NCBI RefSeq assembly: GCF_900009135.1
Contig: NZ_LT797693.1
Coordinates: 221,443 to 278,739 of the forward strand
Direction: 5' to 3'
DNA from: Planktothrix sp. PCC 11201
GTDB lineage: Bacteria > Cyanobacteriota > Cyanobacteriia > Cyanobacteriales > Microcoleaceae
DNA: 57,297 bases
Below the pieces are notes generated by a model, which worked only from the letters and a program-made list of their open reading frames with translations, had not been told where the DNA came from and searched no databases. Both the position numbers and the translations under genes were made by a program. Of the stretch, positions 8,623 through 18,623 are shown piece after piece. Position 1 is the first letter of the stretch. Every line of letters starts with the position of its first letter.

Positions 8623-10296
8623 TTAAAACCCCAGAATAAACACAGCAACCAGACCAATCAATCCCGCAAATATTAAATAAAAAGTCACGGGTAGGAGTAA
8701 CTGACGTAACAAAATCCCCTCGCGCCCAATCAATCCCACCGTAGCCACCGCAGCCACAATATTAGAGACAGCCAGCATATTACCCGCCGCCGCCCCCACA
8801 CATTGTAGGGCTAGAATCACCGATGTCGAGAGGCCACTCTGTTCTGCCACCCCGAACTGAAACAAAGAAAACATCATGTTGCTGACGGTGGTACTTCCGG
8901 CGACAAAAGAACCGATCATCCCAATCACTGGGGCAAAGAATGGCCAGACTTGACCGACTAGCTGGGAAATCCCATCGGCTAAAGTTAGGGGCATACTGGC
9001 CAGTCCCGAACTATTCACACCGGAGTTAATAAATACTTTCGCCATCGGTACGGAAGCCCCAATCGCTAAAGCCGTTCCCAGTAACTTTTGTAGGGCTTGG
9101 GCGATCGCTCTTTGTATCTGCTCCCCCTTCATTTGATGTAAGAAGTAGGTGATGATCACCACCACAATAAATAGAGTGGCGGGAAGAAACAGGGGTTGAA
9201 CCGAAATACTAATCTCCGTCCCCAAAATATTAGAAAATGGGATTTGGACAGATTGCAACCACCGACGCAAGGGCAGGACTCGCAACCGGGACAGCACCAG
9301 CAAAATCCCTAAAAGCAGGTATGGTGTCCAGGCTTGCAGGGCTTTCATCGGAACCGTGGTCTGGGAAATTTCTGGCGTGGACGTTCCCAGCCAAGCTGGT
9401 GACCACTGATCGCGTTCGGGAAAATCCCAGAGGGTTTTCGGCTTGAGAAATCCTTTCTTAGCAGCAGGAATCACGATCAACATTCCCACCAAACCGCCCA
9501 TCAGGGAGGGAAATTCTGGCCCGATGAAGATGGCGGTCAGGGCATAGGGAATGGCAAAGGCGAGTCCGGCAAATAGGGCGAACCCCGCCGCAGGTAAGGC
9601 GTCTTTCCAGGATTTGGCATCTCCAAAATAGGCCGTCACCACCCCAATTAACAGCAGGGGCATGAAAACCCCAATCACTCCTTGAATCAGTCCGATCTGG
9701 GCTGCAATAATGCCGATATAATCGGAGAAATCTAACCCTAAACGGGCAATTTCCTGCTCTACGGCGGTGCTCCCTTCTAATCCATTGTTAATTCCGATTA
9801 AAACTGGTGTTCCGATGGCACCAAAGGCCGATGGTGTACTTTGAATAATCAGTGCAGCCATAACCGCGGCCATGGCGGGAAATCCAATCGCTACCAACAG
9901 GGGTACACAAATCACGGCGGGTGTTCCAAAACCGGAAGCTCCCTCGATAAAACTACCAAATAACCAGGCAATCAGAATTACTTGAATTCGGCGATCGCGG
10001 GAAATCCCTAATAATCCTTGGCGGATTTTGCTAATCGCCCCGGACTCTTGCAAGGTATTGAGTAATAGAATTGCACCAAATACAATGTAGAGAATTTCCA
10101 GGGTAACGATTAGTCCTTCCACCGTTGATGCTGCAACATGAACCAAGGGAACTTTCCAGATCACCATTGCCAGGGCGGCTGTTACAACATAAGCTACGGG
10201 CATCGCTTGAGTGGCGGGACGATTGGCAACAACTAATAGAAAAAAAGCGGTTAAAATTGGGGCAAAGGCGAGTAATGAGTAGAGAAATAATTCCAT
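8623..10296 (-). CDS. lctP: L-lactate permease (LctP/LldP family)
   Basis: 557-aa integral membrane protein of the lactate permease family, which imports L-lactate, D-lactate or glycolate with protons. It has about 12-14 hydrophobic segments. Family motifs are visible: [13 protein letters not shown] near residue 115, [17 protein letters not shown] near 150, and the C-terminal [16 protein letters not shown] near 465. Length is normal. No lactate or glycolate oxidase gene is adjacent, so the substrate is not fixed by context. It is divergent from dprA with a 102-bp gap. Confidence 0.92.
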   Translation of the reverse strand: MELFLYSLLAFAPILTAFFLLVVANRPATQAMPVAYVVTAALAMVIWKVPLVHVAASTVEGLIVTLEILYIVFGAILLLNTLQESGAISKIRQGLLGISRDRRIQVILIAWLFGSFIEGASGFGTPAVICVPLLVAIGFPAMAAVMAALIIQSTPSAFGAIGTPVLIGINNGLEGSTAVEQEIARLGLDFSDYIGIIAAQIGLIQGVIGVFMPLLLIGVVTAYFGDAKSWKDALPAAGFALFAGLAFAIPYALTAIFIGPEFPSLMGGLVGMLIVIPAAKKGFLKPKTLWDFPERDQWSPAWLGTSTPEISQTTVPMKALQAWTPYLLLGILLVLSRLRVLPLRRWLQSVQIPFSNILGTEISISVQPLFLPATLFIVVVIITYFLHQMKGEQIQRAIAQALQKLLGTALAIGASVPMAKVFINSGVNSSGLASMPLTLADGISQLVGQVWPFFAPVIGMIGSFVAGSTTVSNMMFSLFQFGVAEQSGLSTSVILALQCVGAAAGNMLAVSNIVAAVATVGLIGREGILLRQLLLPVTFYLIFAGLIGLVAVFILGF

Positions 10297-10398
10297 AGAA
10301 TGACTAATATTTGTTTCACTAATTTAGGTTAAATATCTTGTAGCATTATTAGGTAAGAGAATCAAGCTATTGATCAAGAATAGAGGAGTCTATTTTTT

Positions 10399-11529
10399 GT
10401 GAAAGAACGAACATACTGGTTAGCATGGTCACAGATTAATGGGTTAGGTTCTATATTAATTCAGCGTCTTAAACAGCATTTTCAAGAATTAGAAATTGCC
10501 TGGAAAGCAACGGTTAATGAGTTAATAGAAGTTGAAGGTTTTGGCAAGCCAAAAGCCGAGAAAATTGTTCAACAGCGATCGCAAATTAATCCCCAAGAAT
10601 TATTAGAACAACATACCGCTAAAAACCCCTGTTTTTGGACTCCTGCCGATGCCGAATATCCCCGATTATTATTAGAAATTCCCACCTTTCCTGCGGTTTT
10701 ATATTATCGGGGAAGGGTTGAAACCCAGGAAAATCAGGGGATTACTCCGACGGTGGCGATCGTGGGAACCCGCACTCCCACGGAATATGGGTGTCGTTGG
10801 ACTCGTCAAATTAGTACGACCCTAACCCGTCGAGGATTTACGATTGTTTCGGGGATGGCGGCGGGAATTGATACCCAAGCTCACCGCAGTTGTTTGGAGG
10901 TCGGAGGACGAACCATTGCAGCGTTAGGAACTGGGGTAGATATTGCCTATCCCAAGGAAAACCGTCAACTTTGTGAAGCGGTGATTAATCAAGGATTATT
11001 AGTCAGTGAATATCCCTCGGGAACTAAACCGAATCCCAGTCATTTTCCCCAACGAAATCGGATTATTGCGGGGTTAAGTCGAGCCGTTTTTGTGATGGAA
11101 GCTCCCCAAAAATCCGGGGCATTAATTACGGCTCATGTTGCTAATGAATTCTGTCGAGATGTTTATGTTTTACCCGGTCGTTTGGATGATCAAAATTCTC
11201 AGGGGTGTTTGAAATTAATTAATGGTGGGGCGAGTTTAATTCCGGTTGATTTAGACGAGTTACTGGAACAATTAGGAGCAATACCACCTTTAGATGAACC
11301 CCAACAATTATCTTTATTTGAAATTCCGGTTCAACCCTCAAAATCTATACCCGATTTAGACCCTGAATTATCTAAAGTATTGCAGGCTATTTCATCGGAA
11401 CCTATGGCTTTTGATCAAATTATTGTTAATCTGAATTTAGATGCTGGCAATGTATCAGCAGCATTATTACAATTAGAATTATTAGAATTAGTGGAACAAT
11501 TACCAGGGATGCGATATCGAAGATTATAG
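10399..11529 (+). CDS. dprA: DNA processing protein DprA/Smf
   Basis: ssDNA-binding protein that loads RecA on incoming DNA in natural transformation. An N-terminal helix-hairpin-helix-like region (about 1-60) is followed by the Rossmann domain, with GTRTPTEYG near 122, SGMAAGIDTQAH near 153 and HFPQRNRIIAGLS near 222. A C-terminal winged-helix domain spans about 315-376. The start is GTG at 10399, preceded by GAGGAG at 10383-10388 (10-nt spacing). 376 aa is normal. The gene is followed by a heptamer tandem repeat. Confidence 0.96.
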   Translation: MKERTYWLAWSQINGLGSILIQRLKQHFQELEIAWKATVNELIEVEGFGKPKAEKIVQQRSQINPQELLEQHTAKNPCFWTPADAEYPRLLLEIPTFPAVLYYRGRVETQENQGITPTVAIVGTRTPTEYGCRWTRQISTTLTRRGFTIVSGMAAGIDTQAHRSCLEVGGRTIAALGTGVDIAYPKENRQLCEAVINQGLLVSEYPSGTKPNPSHFPQRNRIIAGLSRAVFVMEAPQKSGALITAHVANEFCRDVYVLPGRLDDQNSQGCLKLINGGASLIPVDLDELLEQLGAIPPLDEPQQLSLFEIPVQPSKSIPDLDPELSKVLQAISSEPMAFDQIIVNLNLDAGNVSAALLQLELLELVEQLPGMRYRRL

Positions 11530-11570
11530 CGCTACGCATTACAGTTAGGATACTTCTAAATCCAGCAAAC

Positions 11571-11670
11571 CTATTCCCTATTCCCTATTCCCTATTCCCT
11601 ATTCCCTATTCCCTATTCCCTATTCCCTATTCCCTATTCCCTATTCCCTGTTCCCTATTCCCTGTTCCCT
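11571..11670 (+). repeat. CTATTCC heptanucleotide tandem repeat
   Basis: About fourteen copies of the 7-mer CTATTCC in tandem, with two copies changed to CTGTTCC near the right end. It lies between dprA and the convergent Uma2 gene. This is a short tandem repeat of the STRR kind known in filamentous cyanobacteria, likely length-variable between strains. A looser reverse-complement relative (GGGAATAGG) occurs near 50516-50550. Confidence 0.93.
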
Positions 11671-11702
11671 ACCTATCTGTAACACTAATTTCAGGTAGTT
11701 TT

Positions 11703-12350
11703 TTACAACTGATGACTGATGACTGTTTCCGTTCTTAATTCTCGTAACATTTTGCTAGTTCCTGCATCAATTGCTTTTTGAACTAATTGGGGAATAAGTT
11801 CCGTGAGGGATAATTCAGGAAAGGTAGGACTATTAACAGTTTCAGTGTAACCTTGAGCAGAAAGTAAGTAAATTTTTAACTGTTGATTTCGATAAATCCA
11901 AACTTCAGGAACTCCGATGGCTTCGTAGACATCTAAAGTCGTTTTAGAGGTAACATCCGCTTCTATTGCTAAGTCTGGCGGTGGATACTGTTTTAAATCT
12001 AAGTTGGTACAACCTTGCACCCGTTGGGCATTTTCGATATAAAAGCAGGTATCAGGTTCTATTCCGCCAATGGGTGGACGTTTGAGGGTCGTTGAACCAA
12101 AATCCTCCCAGTCCCGCCCTTGAATATCAAGAATCGTTTTAAGGATATCGGCAATAATCCGATGGGGACGTTCATGTAGTGCCAAAGGGGACATAATTTC
12201 TAGGGTTCCCTGGTAGTAGGTAACGCGACTGTTGCGTTTTTCTCCTAAGTCAATCAAAATCTGCTCGAAATCTTGCCAGGACAGGTTAGAAATAGTAATC
12301 TGGCTACCCGGAGTGAGTTTAATAGCTTGAATAGGAAAAGTTACACTCAT
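11703..12350 (-). CDS. Uma2-family (DUF820) PD-(D/E)XK nuclease-like protein
   Basis: 215 aa. Family features: RVTYYQGTLEIMSP near residue 42, HERPHRIIADIL near 59, EPDTCFYIEN near 97 and DLAIEADVTSKT near 125 (the D...E-X-D/K nuclease-like core). Cyanobacterial genomes encode dozens of Uma2 proteins, often near mobile DNA. The fold is that of restriction endonucleases, but activity and role are not established for most. It is a stand-alone gene between dprA and the ABC-F gene. The ATG at 12350 fits the usual MSVTF-type start. Confidence 0.88.
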   Translation of the reverse strand: MSVTFPIQAIKLTPGSQITISNLSWQDFEQILIDLGEKRNSRVTYYQGTLEIMSPLALHERPHRIIADILKTILDIQGRDWEDFGSTTLKRPPIGGIEPDTCFYIENAQRVQGCTNLDLKQYPPPDLAIEADVTSKTTLDVYEAIGVPEVWIYRNQQLKIYLLSAQGYTETVNSPTFPELSLTELIPQLVQKAIDAGTSKMLRELRTETVISHQL

Positions 12351-12429
12351 GTTTTTGCCTTGTGTTAATTCCTGGGCTGTTTGCTTAATATTAATCCTCG
12401 GAACCTATCCCACATCTTAGGTGAGGATA

Positions 12430-14130
12430 TTATTTTCGTTTATTATTTGCTTTTTTCTTGGCATCCTTAGCCGCCTTTTTAGCAGCTTTCTCCGCTTCCA
12501 ATTTGGCTAACTGTGCCTGTTCTTTCTCCTCCGCTAGTTTATCGAGATAATAGTGATAATCCCCTAAATAAACCCGAAACTCTCCGTCGCGAATTTCGAC
12601 AATTTTATTAGCAACTTTAGAAATAAAATACCGATCATGGGAAACAATTAAAACTGTTCCATCGTAATGTTGGATTGCTTCCTCTAACATTTCTTTAGCG
12701 GGAATATCTAAATGGTTGGTGGGTTCATCTAAAATTAAACAGTTCACCGGTTGGAGTAATAATTTTGCTAAGGCTAACCGGGCTTTTTCCCCTCCACTTA
12801 ACGCATTAACCTGTTTTAAAACCGTATCTCCACTAAATAAAAACCGTCCCAACAAAGTCCGAACTTCTTCATTTTTCCATTCGGGAACTTCATCATGGAT
12901 GGTATCCATAACGGTTTTTTCTAAATCTAAGGCTTCCGCTTGATTCTGTTCAAAATATCCGGGAATAACGTTATGTTCTCCTAAACCAACCTTGCCTTCG
13001 GTGGCTTCTTCTAAACCCATAATTAAACGCAGGAGGGTAGATTTTCCGCAACCATTCGGCCCTAAAAAGGCAATGCGATCGCCCCGTTCCACTAATAAAT
13101 CCGTCCCTAAAAACAAAACTTTGTTATCATAAAAATGGGTTAAATCTTGAATATTGACGACTTCTCGACCACTTCTCACCGCAGCCGGAAATCGAAATTT
13201 TAGGGTCGGAGAAGAAGAACTGGGGGCTTCAATTCGTTCTATTTTATCCAGTTGTTTCTCTCGGCTTTTAGCTTGGGTACTGCGGGTGGCACTAGCTCGA
13301 AATCGTTCTACAAAAGCCTGTTGTTTTTCTAACTCTTTTTGCTGACGGTCATAGGCACTTAATTGAGCTAATGCAGCTTCTTCTTTTTGTTGTAAATAAG
13401 CCGAATAATTCCCTAAATAGGTTTTAGAAACTCCTTGTTCTGTTTCCACAATTTGGGTACAGAGACGATCCAAAAACTCTCGGTCGTGGGAAACAATAAC
13501 CATTGGCGTTGTTAAGCCTTTAAGATAAACTTCTAACCATTCAATGGTTTCTAAATCCAAATGGTTTGTCGGTTCATCTAATAATAATAAATCCGGTTCT
13601 TGGAGTAAAATTTTACCTAAACTCATACGCATTTGCCAACCGCCACTAAAGGCACTGACTAAGCGATCGCCATCTTCCGACTCAAACCCCATTTCCGGTA
13701 AGATTTTCTCAATTTGAGATTCTAAGGTATACCCCCCAATCGCTTCAAAGTCTCGATGTAAACGATCTAATTTTTTGATTAATTGATCTAACTCCTCTGG
13801 GGTAGCGGTTTGCATTTCATGTTGTACCTGGGTCAAGGATTCTTGAATTTGATTAGCGGCTTCAAATACTGTCCAAAACTCCTCCCGCACCGTATGGGTG
13901 GGGTTGACTTCAAATTCTTGGGTTAAATAGGCAATTTTCAAACTTGCTGGACGAATAATTTCCCCCGAAGTCGGTTCCATTTCTCCCGCAATAATTTTTA
14001 ATTGCGTTGATTTTCCCGCCCCATTTACCCCGACCAAACCAACGCGATCGCCCGGTTTAACCTCCCAATTCACATCTTTAAGAACTAAACCTGTAGAATA
14101 AATTTTACTGATATGCTCAAGCCGTAACAT
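12430..14130 (-). CDS. ABC-F family ATPase
   Basis: Two ABC domains in one cytosolic chain without membrane segments, as in ribosome-associated ABC-F proteins (EttA/Uup/YdiF type). Walker A motifs are GVNGAGKST (about residue 34) and GPNGCGKST (about 355). Signatures SGGWQMR and SGGEKAR, and twin LDEPTNHLD Walker B motifs, are present. A charged linker lies between (about 240-320). The C-terminal tail is Lys/Ala-rich. I start at the ATG 14130 (566 aa), preceded by GGAG at 7-nt spacing. The frame extends two codons to a TTG at 14136. The subtype is not resolvable by eye. Confidence 0.94.
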   Translation of the reverse strand: MLRLEHISKIYSTGLVLKDVNWEVKPGDRVGLVGVNGAGKSTQLKIIAGEMEPTSGEIIRPASLKIAYLTQEFEVNPTHTVREEFWTVFEAANQIQESLTQVQHEMQTATPEELDQLIKKLDRLHRDFEAIGGYTLESQIEKILPEMGFESEDGDRLVSAFSGGWQMRMSLGKILLQEPDLLLLDEPTNHLDLETIEWLEVYLKGLTTPMVIVSHDREFLDRLCTQIVETEQGVSKTYLGNYSAYLQQKEEAALAQLSAYDRQQKELEKQQAFVERFRASATRSTQAKSREKQLDKIERIEAPSSSSPTLKFRFPAAVRSGREVVNIQDLTHFYDNKVLFLGTDLLVERGDRIAFLGPNGCGKSTLLRLIMGLEEATEGKVGLGEHNVIPGYFEQNQAEALDLEKTVMDTIHDEVPEWKNEEVRTLLGRFLFSGDTVLKQVNALSGGEKARLALAKLLLQPVNCLILDEPTNHLDIPAKEMLEEAIQHYDGTVLIVSHDRYFISKVANKIVEIRDGEFRVYLGDYHYYLDKLAEEKEQAQLAKLEAEKAAKKAAKDAKKKANNKRK

Positions 14131-14276
14131 TGCCAATCTCCTTGACTATAATAAGATGAATATTGTCTTAATAAATTGAAGTAAACTTAAATATTTTTAA
14201 CCTTATTAACTCTATTTTTTAAGGCTAAATTTTAAGTCAAAAACTTTTTTAACCTCTGAAGTATTAGCTTTAATTT

Positions 14277-14678
14277 TTACCTCCCTTTACTGTTTTTATA
14301 GGTTTCTACCGCCTTCTGAATAATTTGTTTAAAATCTTCAGTATCCCAAGGCTTGGTAATACACTTGAAAATATCAGCCGCCGCCATGGTTACAGAATCG
14401 ACATCTAAAGCATCTTCAGAATAACCCGTGAGCAGAATCCTAATGGTATCAGGAAAAAGCTGGGTGACTCGGCTAAAAAACTCAATCCCGGTCATTTCGG
14501 GCATACTTTGGTCAGAAATGATTACCGCCATTTCTCCTTCCTGATCAAGAATATCCATCGCCCCCGAAGGACTATCGGCTCTAAATACCTGAAATTCCCG
14601 CCGGAATGTCCGATAGAGCAGATCGAGATTATCTCGCTCATCATCAACCACCATGAGTTTCAGTTTGCTTCCAGGCAT
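14277..14678 (-). CDS. single-domain response regulator (REC only)
   Basis: 133-aa CheY-like receiver. The acidic pair is Asp12-Asp13, the phosphoacceptor Asp56 in ISDQSMP, the switch Thr84 in LLTGYS and Lys109 in ITKPWD. There is no output domain, so it should signal by protein contact. No histidine kinase is adjacent. The MP-x-MTG and TKPWD spellings resemble receivers of RpfG/HD-GYP-type regulators, but no HD domain follows. It lies downstream of prfA beyond a strong terminator, so it is probably transcribed separately. Confidence 0.93.
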   Translation of the reverse strand: MPGSKLKLMVVDDERDNLDLLYRTFRREFQVFRADSPSGAMDILDQEGEMAVIISDQSMPEMTGIEFFSRVTQLFPDTIRILLTGYSEDALDVDSVTMAAADIFKCITKPWDTEDFKQIIQKAVETYKNSKGR

Positions 14679-14700
14679 ACTTTTATCTCTGATAAAAACT

Positions 14701-14737
14701 TATTTATAAAAAAGGCGAGACTCCAAAGAGTTCTCGC
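14701..14737 (-). terminator. intrinsic terminator downstream of prfA
   Basis: On the minus strand GCGAGAACTC-TTTG-GAGTCTCGC forms a stem with one bulged base (plus coordinates 14715-14737), followed by TTTTTTATAAAT. It closes the ribosomal superoperon after prfA and separates it from the response-regulator gene. Confidence 0.82.
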
Positions 14738-14805
14738 ACTTTCCGCATCCAGGGCTTACTCAATTAGTGAATATAATCACAACATCAAAGCCAAAACTCT
14801 TTCAA

Positions 14806-15915
14806 TTACACGGAAACTGGACTGGATGTGGAATTTGCTAATTCGGCTAATCTTTCCTCTTGATCCTTAACAATACAGGCACTGAGTACACTTTCCAAAC
14901 TTCCTTCCAAAATCGTAGCTAGAGTGAAGTTTTCACCTAAGCGGTGATCCGTAACTCGACTATCTTTATAGTTATAAGTCCGAATTTTTTCAGAACGTGA
15001 CCCGGTTCCCACCTGGGAACGTCGCATGGAAGTTACGGCCTCCTGTTGTTCCCGCAGTTTGGCTTCGTACAACTTGGCGCGTAAAATCTGCATTGCCCGT
15101 TCTCGGTTTTTTAGTTGACTCCGTTCTTCCGTACAGAAAATCCGAATCCCCGAAGGTTTATGGAACAGGTCAACGGCCGTTTCCACCTTGTTGACATTTT
15201 GGCCACCTGCCCCCCCGGAACGAGCCGTGGTCATCTCAATATCCTTGGGGTCAATAGCTATTTCCACTTCATCAACTTCAGGCATGATCGCCACCGTTGC
15301 AGTAGAAGTATGAACCCGACCGCCCGCTTCCGTTACCGGAACCCTCTGAACTCGATGAACTCCCGCCTCAAACTTGAGTTTGCTGTAAACACTGTCCCCT
15401 TGAATTTCTAAAATAGCCTCCTTAAAGCCCCCCATATCGGCGACGGACTCACTGACCATACTCACCCGCCAGCCCTGACTTTCGGCATATCGGGTGTACA
15501 TTCGGACTAAATCTCCCGCCCAAATACTGGCTTCTTCCCCTCCAGTTCCCGCCCGAATTTCCAACATGATATTTTTATCATCGTTAGGGTCACGGGGCAG
15601 TAACAGGACTTTCAGAAGAATTTCCAGCCGACTAATTTTAGCTTCCAACTCCGCCACTTCCAAAGAAGCCATTTCCCGCATTTCCAGGTCATCCCCGGCT
15701 TCTTTCATGACCTGACGAGAGCCGAGAAGTTCTTCTTGAGCCGTTTTCCAGTCCTGATAAGCTAAAACAATTTCTTCCATCGAGGAACGAGCCATAGCCA
15801 CCCGTTGAAATTCATCGGGGTCAGTGGCCACATCAGGGTCAGCTAAACGGAGGGTTAACTCATTAAAGGTTTGTTCAATCGATTTGAGTTTATCGACAAG
15901 ATAAGCATCAGCCAT
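14806..15915 (-). CDS. prfA: peptide chain release factor 1
   Basis: Class I release factor that reads UAA/UAG and triggers peptidyl-tRNA hydrolysis. The codon-recognition tripeptide is PVT at 193-195 and the catalytic GGQ at 237-239 ([10 protein letters not shown]). The length of 369 aa is normal. It is the last gene of the ribosomal superoperon, 201 bp after rpmE, and is followed by a terminator. The upstream gap contains CAGTTGTC repeats (15919-15951). Confidence 0.97.
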   Translation of the reverse strand: MADAYLVDKLKSIEQTFNELTLRLADPDVATDPDEFQRVAMARSSMEEIVLAYQDWKTAQEELLGSRQVMKEAGDDLEMREMASLEVAELEAKISRLEILLKVLLLPRDPNDDKNIMLEIRAGTGGEEASIWAGDLVRMYTRYAESQGWRVSMVSESVADMGGFKEAILEIQGDSVYSKLKFEAGVHRVQRVPVTEAGGRVHTSTATVAIMPEVDEVEIAIDPKDIEMTTARSGGAGGQNVNKVETAVDLFHKPSGIRIFCTEERSQLKNRERAMQILRAKLYEAKLREQQEAVTSMRRSQVGTGSRSEKIRTYNYKDSRVTDHRLGENFTLATILEGSLESVLSACIVKDQEERLAELANSTSSPVSV

Positions 15916-15918
15916 AAT

Positions 15919-15951
15919 CTCAGTTGTCCTTTGTCAGTTGTCAGTTGTCAG
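15919..15951 (+). repeat. CAGTTGTC repeat tract
   Basis: Four imperfect units of CAGTTGTC lie directly upstream of prfA. They are a variant of the ATCAGTTATCAGT family scattered through this operon. The rest of 15952-16116 shows no gene. Confidence 0.6.
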
Positions 15952-16116
15952 AAATTCAAGATTTATTTAGCCGCCCAGGTTATCTAAATCTGATTGAGAG
16001 CCTAGATGGGATGAATTCAACTTGAAATCAGCCCTGTTTGCTCTAATGATTTAAAGCAGTCAGTTGAAGGAGCGTTAACGCTACAGACAACTAACGACGG
16101 ACAAACGACAACCTTG

Positions 16117-16344
16117 CTATTTCTGGGATTGCTTATCTTCGGTCATACCATATTTCCGCAGGAAGCGCTCAACTCGTCCCTCTGTGTCTAGGATTTTTTG
16201 ATTCCCGGTGTAGAAAGGATGATTTCCTGACCACACATCAACATTAAGTCGAGGCTGGGTAGAACCAACGGTGGTGACTAATACACCGTTACAATAGACT
16301 TCGGCTTCTGGATACCATTCAGGGTGAATACCAGGTTTAGGCAT
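16117..16344 (-). CDS. rpmE: ribosomal protein bL31
   Basis: 75 aa, large-subunit protein on the central protuberance/B1 bridge. IHPEWYPEA at the start and SGNHPFYTGNQK in the middle are typical. It has only one cysteine (Cys18), so this is the zinc-free type of L31. By contrast, bL36 in the same operon keeps its CCCH zinc ligands. It sits between rpsI and prfA as in other cyanobacteria, but is separated from rpsI by a tnpB remnant. Confidence 0.95.
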   Translation of the reverse strand: MPKPGIHPEWYPEAEVYCNGVLVTTVGSTQPRLNVDVWSGNHPFYTGNQKILDTEGRVERFLRKYGMTEDKQSQK

Positions 16345-16374
16345 GGTTTTGACGTTTTAATTTTTACGAGTTGT

Positions 16375-16680
16375 TAACTAACAATTGTGAACTACCCACA
16401 CTGACTTGAAGTACCAAGTACAGTGTCGGCTTCTGTACTCACAGGAGAATGCCTCAAGACAGACTTGCGTCCCCCTTTTGGTCTAACATCCCCTCCTACA
16501 GCAGAAACGGCTGCACCATCCGTCTTTAGCATTCTAATGCCTTCTATTCTAATATTAATAGCTACGTTTCCATCTCGGTCGTGATCAGTACCACAACATC
16601 TCACTGACTTGATAGAAACAATCTCTGTTCCCACCACTAACCTGGGTAAAGGTAGAGCGGTGGACTTCCCGGCGGTGTAA
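16375..16680 (-). pseudogene. tnpB remnant inserted between rpsI and rpmE
   Basis: Minus-strand frame 16392-16637 encodes a TnpB C-terminus. RCCGTDHDRDGNVAINIR contains the second zinc-ribbon knuckle and the RuvC-III Asp. The tail AVSAVGGDVRPKGGRKS is known from cyanobacterial TnpB proteins. Everything upstream (RuvC-I/II and most of the zinc ribbon) is missing, so it is not functional. The tail's 3' flank (GTGTGGGTAGTTCAC on the minus strand, near 16383-16397) probably is the old right end. It belongs to a different tnpB subfamily from the intact copy at 1723. Confidence 0.85.
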
Positions 16681-16681
16681 G

Positions 16682-17095
16682 TTAACGTTTGGAGTATTGA
16701 GGAGCTTTACGCGCTTTGCGTAAACCATATTTTTTCCGCTCCGTAGCCCGGGGGTCACGGGTTAAGTACCCTTCGGTTTTCAGAGGTTTGCGGTTATCTG
16801 GGTTAAGTTCACACAGGGCACGAGCCACTCCTAAACGGATGGACTCGGCTTGACCAGTTAAACCACCACCACTGGCATTGACCAAAATATCATAGTCATT
16901 TTCCAAGCCCAGGGTTTCTAAGGGAGACTTGGCCGCGACTAAATAGCCCTGGTTGTATTGTAGGTACAAATCCCCATCTTTACCATTAATGGTTAATTTA
17001 CCAGTACCCGGAACTAGGCGAACTCTTGCTACGGAAGACTTCCGACGGCCAGTTCCCCAGTAAACGGCGCGTGTTGCATTATCAGTTGCTTGCAT
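16682..17095 (-). CDS. rpsI: ribosomal protein uS9
   Basis: 137-aa small-subunit protein whose C-terminal Arg touches P-site t[15 protein letters not shown] near the start and the terminal [12 protein letters not shown] are diagnostic. Its ATG overlaps the rplM stop codon by one base (TAATG). GGAGG lies inside the end of rplM, so the two genes are probably translationally coupled. Confidence 0.97.
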   Translation of the reverse strand: MQATDNATRAVYWGTGRRKSSVARVRLVPGTGKLTINGKDGDLYLQYNQGYLVAAKSPLETLGLENDYDILVNASGGGLTGQAESIRLGVARALCELNPDNRKPLKTEGYLTRDPRATERKKYGLRKARKAPQYSKR

Positions 17096-17553
17096 TAATT
17101 ACCTCCTGTTGGAATAGTATTGATGGTTAAGGTTTCAGGTTTTTGAGCCTGATGGGGATGATCAGGCCCCGCATAAACTTTGAGTTTAGTGAACAGGTTG
17201 CGTCCTAAAGCATTTTTGGGTAACATCCCCTTAATCGCCTGCTCAATAATTCGTTCTGGGATGCGGGCCTGTAATTTTTCAAAGGTTTCGGTCTTCATCC
17301 CACCCGGTCTACCGGAGTGACGACGATATAGTTTTTGACTGCGTTTTTTACCGGTGACCTCAATTTTTTCCGCATTTACAATAATTACAAAGTCACCCGT
17401 GTCCATGTGGGGGGTGTAAATGGGTTTATTTTTGCCCCGAATAATTCGGGCAACTTCAGTGGCTAAACGCCCCAAACGTTGGTCAGCCGCATCGATAACA
17501 TACCATTTGGGTTCTAGGGAAGCTTCTGAAGGCAGGAAGGTTTTTGTGCTCAT
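17095..17553 (-). CDS. rplM: ribosomal protein uL13
   Basis: 152-aa early-assembly large-subunit protein. [16 protein letters not shown] near residue 17, the [11 protein letters not shown] strand and the MLPKNALGR motif near 110 identify it. It is followed by rpsI with a 1-base stop/start overlap and preceded by truA with a 74-bp gap. Confidence 0.97.
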   Translation of the reverse strand: MSTKTFLPSEASLEPKWYVIDAADQRLGRLATEVARIIRGKNKPIYTPHMDTGDFVIIVNAEKIEVTGKKRSQKLYRRHSGRPGGMKTETFEKLQARIPERIIEQAIKGMLPKNALGRNLFTKLKVYAGPDHPHQAQKPETLTINTIPTGGN

Positions 17554-17627
17554 TCTTGATTGTCCTTAAATTTAAGAATAAATGGGGTGTTAGCCTTTGA
17601 GGGATTAAACTTTACTCCGCCAGTGCA

Positions 17628-18431
17628 TCAACCAACGACAAGTTTAGGAAAGGTATCAAACCAAATGTCAGGCGGAAAGGGAAACTCTGGATAACCGACT
17701 CGCAATAAGCAAAGTCCCTGGGCGGGTGCTGCATATTTAACAACTTCTCGGCGTTCTTGAGTCCAGATGTCCCGAAATTCCTCTAGGGAGCGTTCCCCGT
17801 TTCCCACCTGTACCAGTAACCCGACTAACAATCTCATCATCCCGTATAGAAATCCACTGGCTTGTACTTCGATATGGATGAAGGAATTTTGGCGTTGACA
17901 ACTGACAAACTGTACATCTACCCAAGCATGGGGGCGAGAGGTTCCACTCCGTTGAAACGCCGATAAGTGGTGATATCCCACTAACTGTTCTAGGGCGGCT
18001 TGGACTAACTGTTCATCCAAAGGATGATGATAGTAATGCCAACTGAAAGGCCGGACAAATAGGTTGGGTCGAGCATCTGTATAGAGGGTGTACCGATATC
18101 GACGCCATTTGGCTGAAAACCTAGCGTGCCAGGAGCTAGGAACAGAGGCAGATGCCCGAATCAACACATCCTCCGATAAACGGTTATTGAGAATGGTCGC
18201 CCAACGATAGTCAGGAATATAGCTAGGGGCATTAAAATGAGCCACTTGTGCCGCCGCATGAACTCCCGTATCGGTGCGACCCGCTGCGTGGAGTGTCACT
18301 GGAGCCTGAGTTACCGTTGCGATCGCGGTTTCAATTTCCTGCTGCACTGTCCGTTGATTCGGTTGTCGCTGCCAACCTTGAAAGTGAGTTCCCTGATACT
18401 GAATCACTAAGGCAATACGCTGTTGATCCAT
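17628..18431 (-). CDS. truA: tRNA pseudouridine(38-40) synthase TruA
   Basis: Isomerises uridines 38-40 of the anticodon stem-loop in many tRNAs. The catalytic Asp lies in AGRTDTGVHA (residue 54 from the chosen start). YQGTHFQGWQRQ near residue 13 and the C-terminal FLYGMMRLLVGLL segment are typical. I start at the ATG 18431 (267 aa); a GTG lies one codon upstream at 18434. truA between rplQ and rplM is the conserved cyanobacterial arrangement. Confidence 0.96.
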   Translation of the reverse strand: MDQQRIALVIQYQGTHFQGWQRQPNQRTVQQEIETAIATVTQAPVTLHAAGRTDTGVHAAAQVAHFNAPSYIPDYRWATILNNRLSEDVLIRASASVPSSWHARFSAKWRRYRYTLYTDARPNLFVRPFSWHYYHHPLDEQLVQAALEQLVGYHHLSAFQRSGTSRPHAWVDVQFVSCQRQNSFIHIEVQASGFLYGMMRLLVGLLVQVGNGERSLEEFRDIWTQERREVVKYAAPAQGLCLLRVGYPEFPFPPDIWFDTFPKLVVG

Positions 18432-18436
18432 CACAT

Positions 18437-18623
18437 AAATCAGTTATCAGTAAACAGTTATCAGTTGTAGGGGCGGGTTCATCGAGATTTAGGTAACTAA
18501 CAAAGATATAAAAGAACCCGCCCCTACCAGTTATCAGTTAAGGAGTTATCAGGTAAGGAATTTAATTATTAACTCCTGCACTGATAACTGTTTACTATTA
18601 ACTGTTAACTGATAACTGTTTAC
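18437..18623. repeat. composite repeat in the truA-rplQ gap
   Basis: ATCAGTTATCAG units (18439-18466 and 18528-18623) flank a GC-rich inverted repeat, GTAGGGGCGGGTTC at 18467-18480 and its exact complement at 18514-18527. The 33-bp interior is AT-rich. The arrangement looks like a small MITE-like unit nested in the ATCAGT repeat. No gene is present. Confidence 0.85.

Noticed and set aside
11571-11670. Possible CRISPR array
   Set aside because: The unit is 7 bp and directly tandem without spacers.
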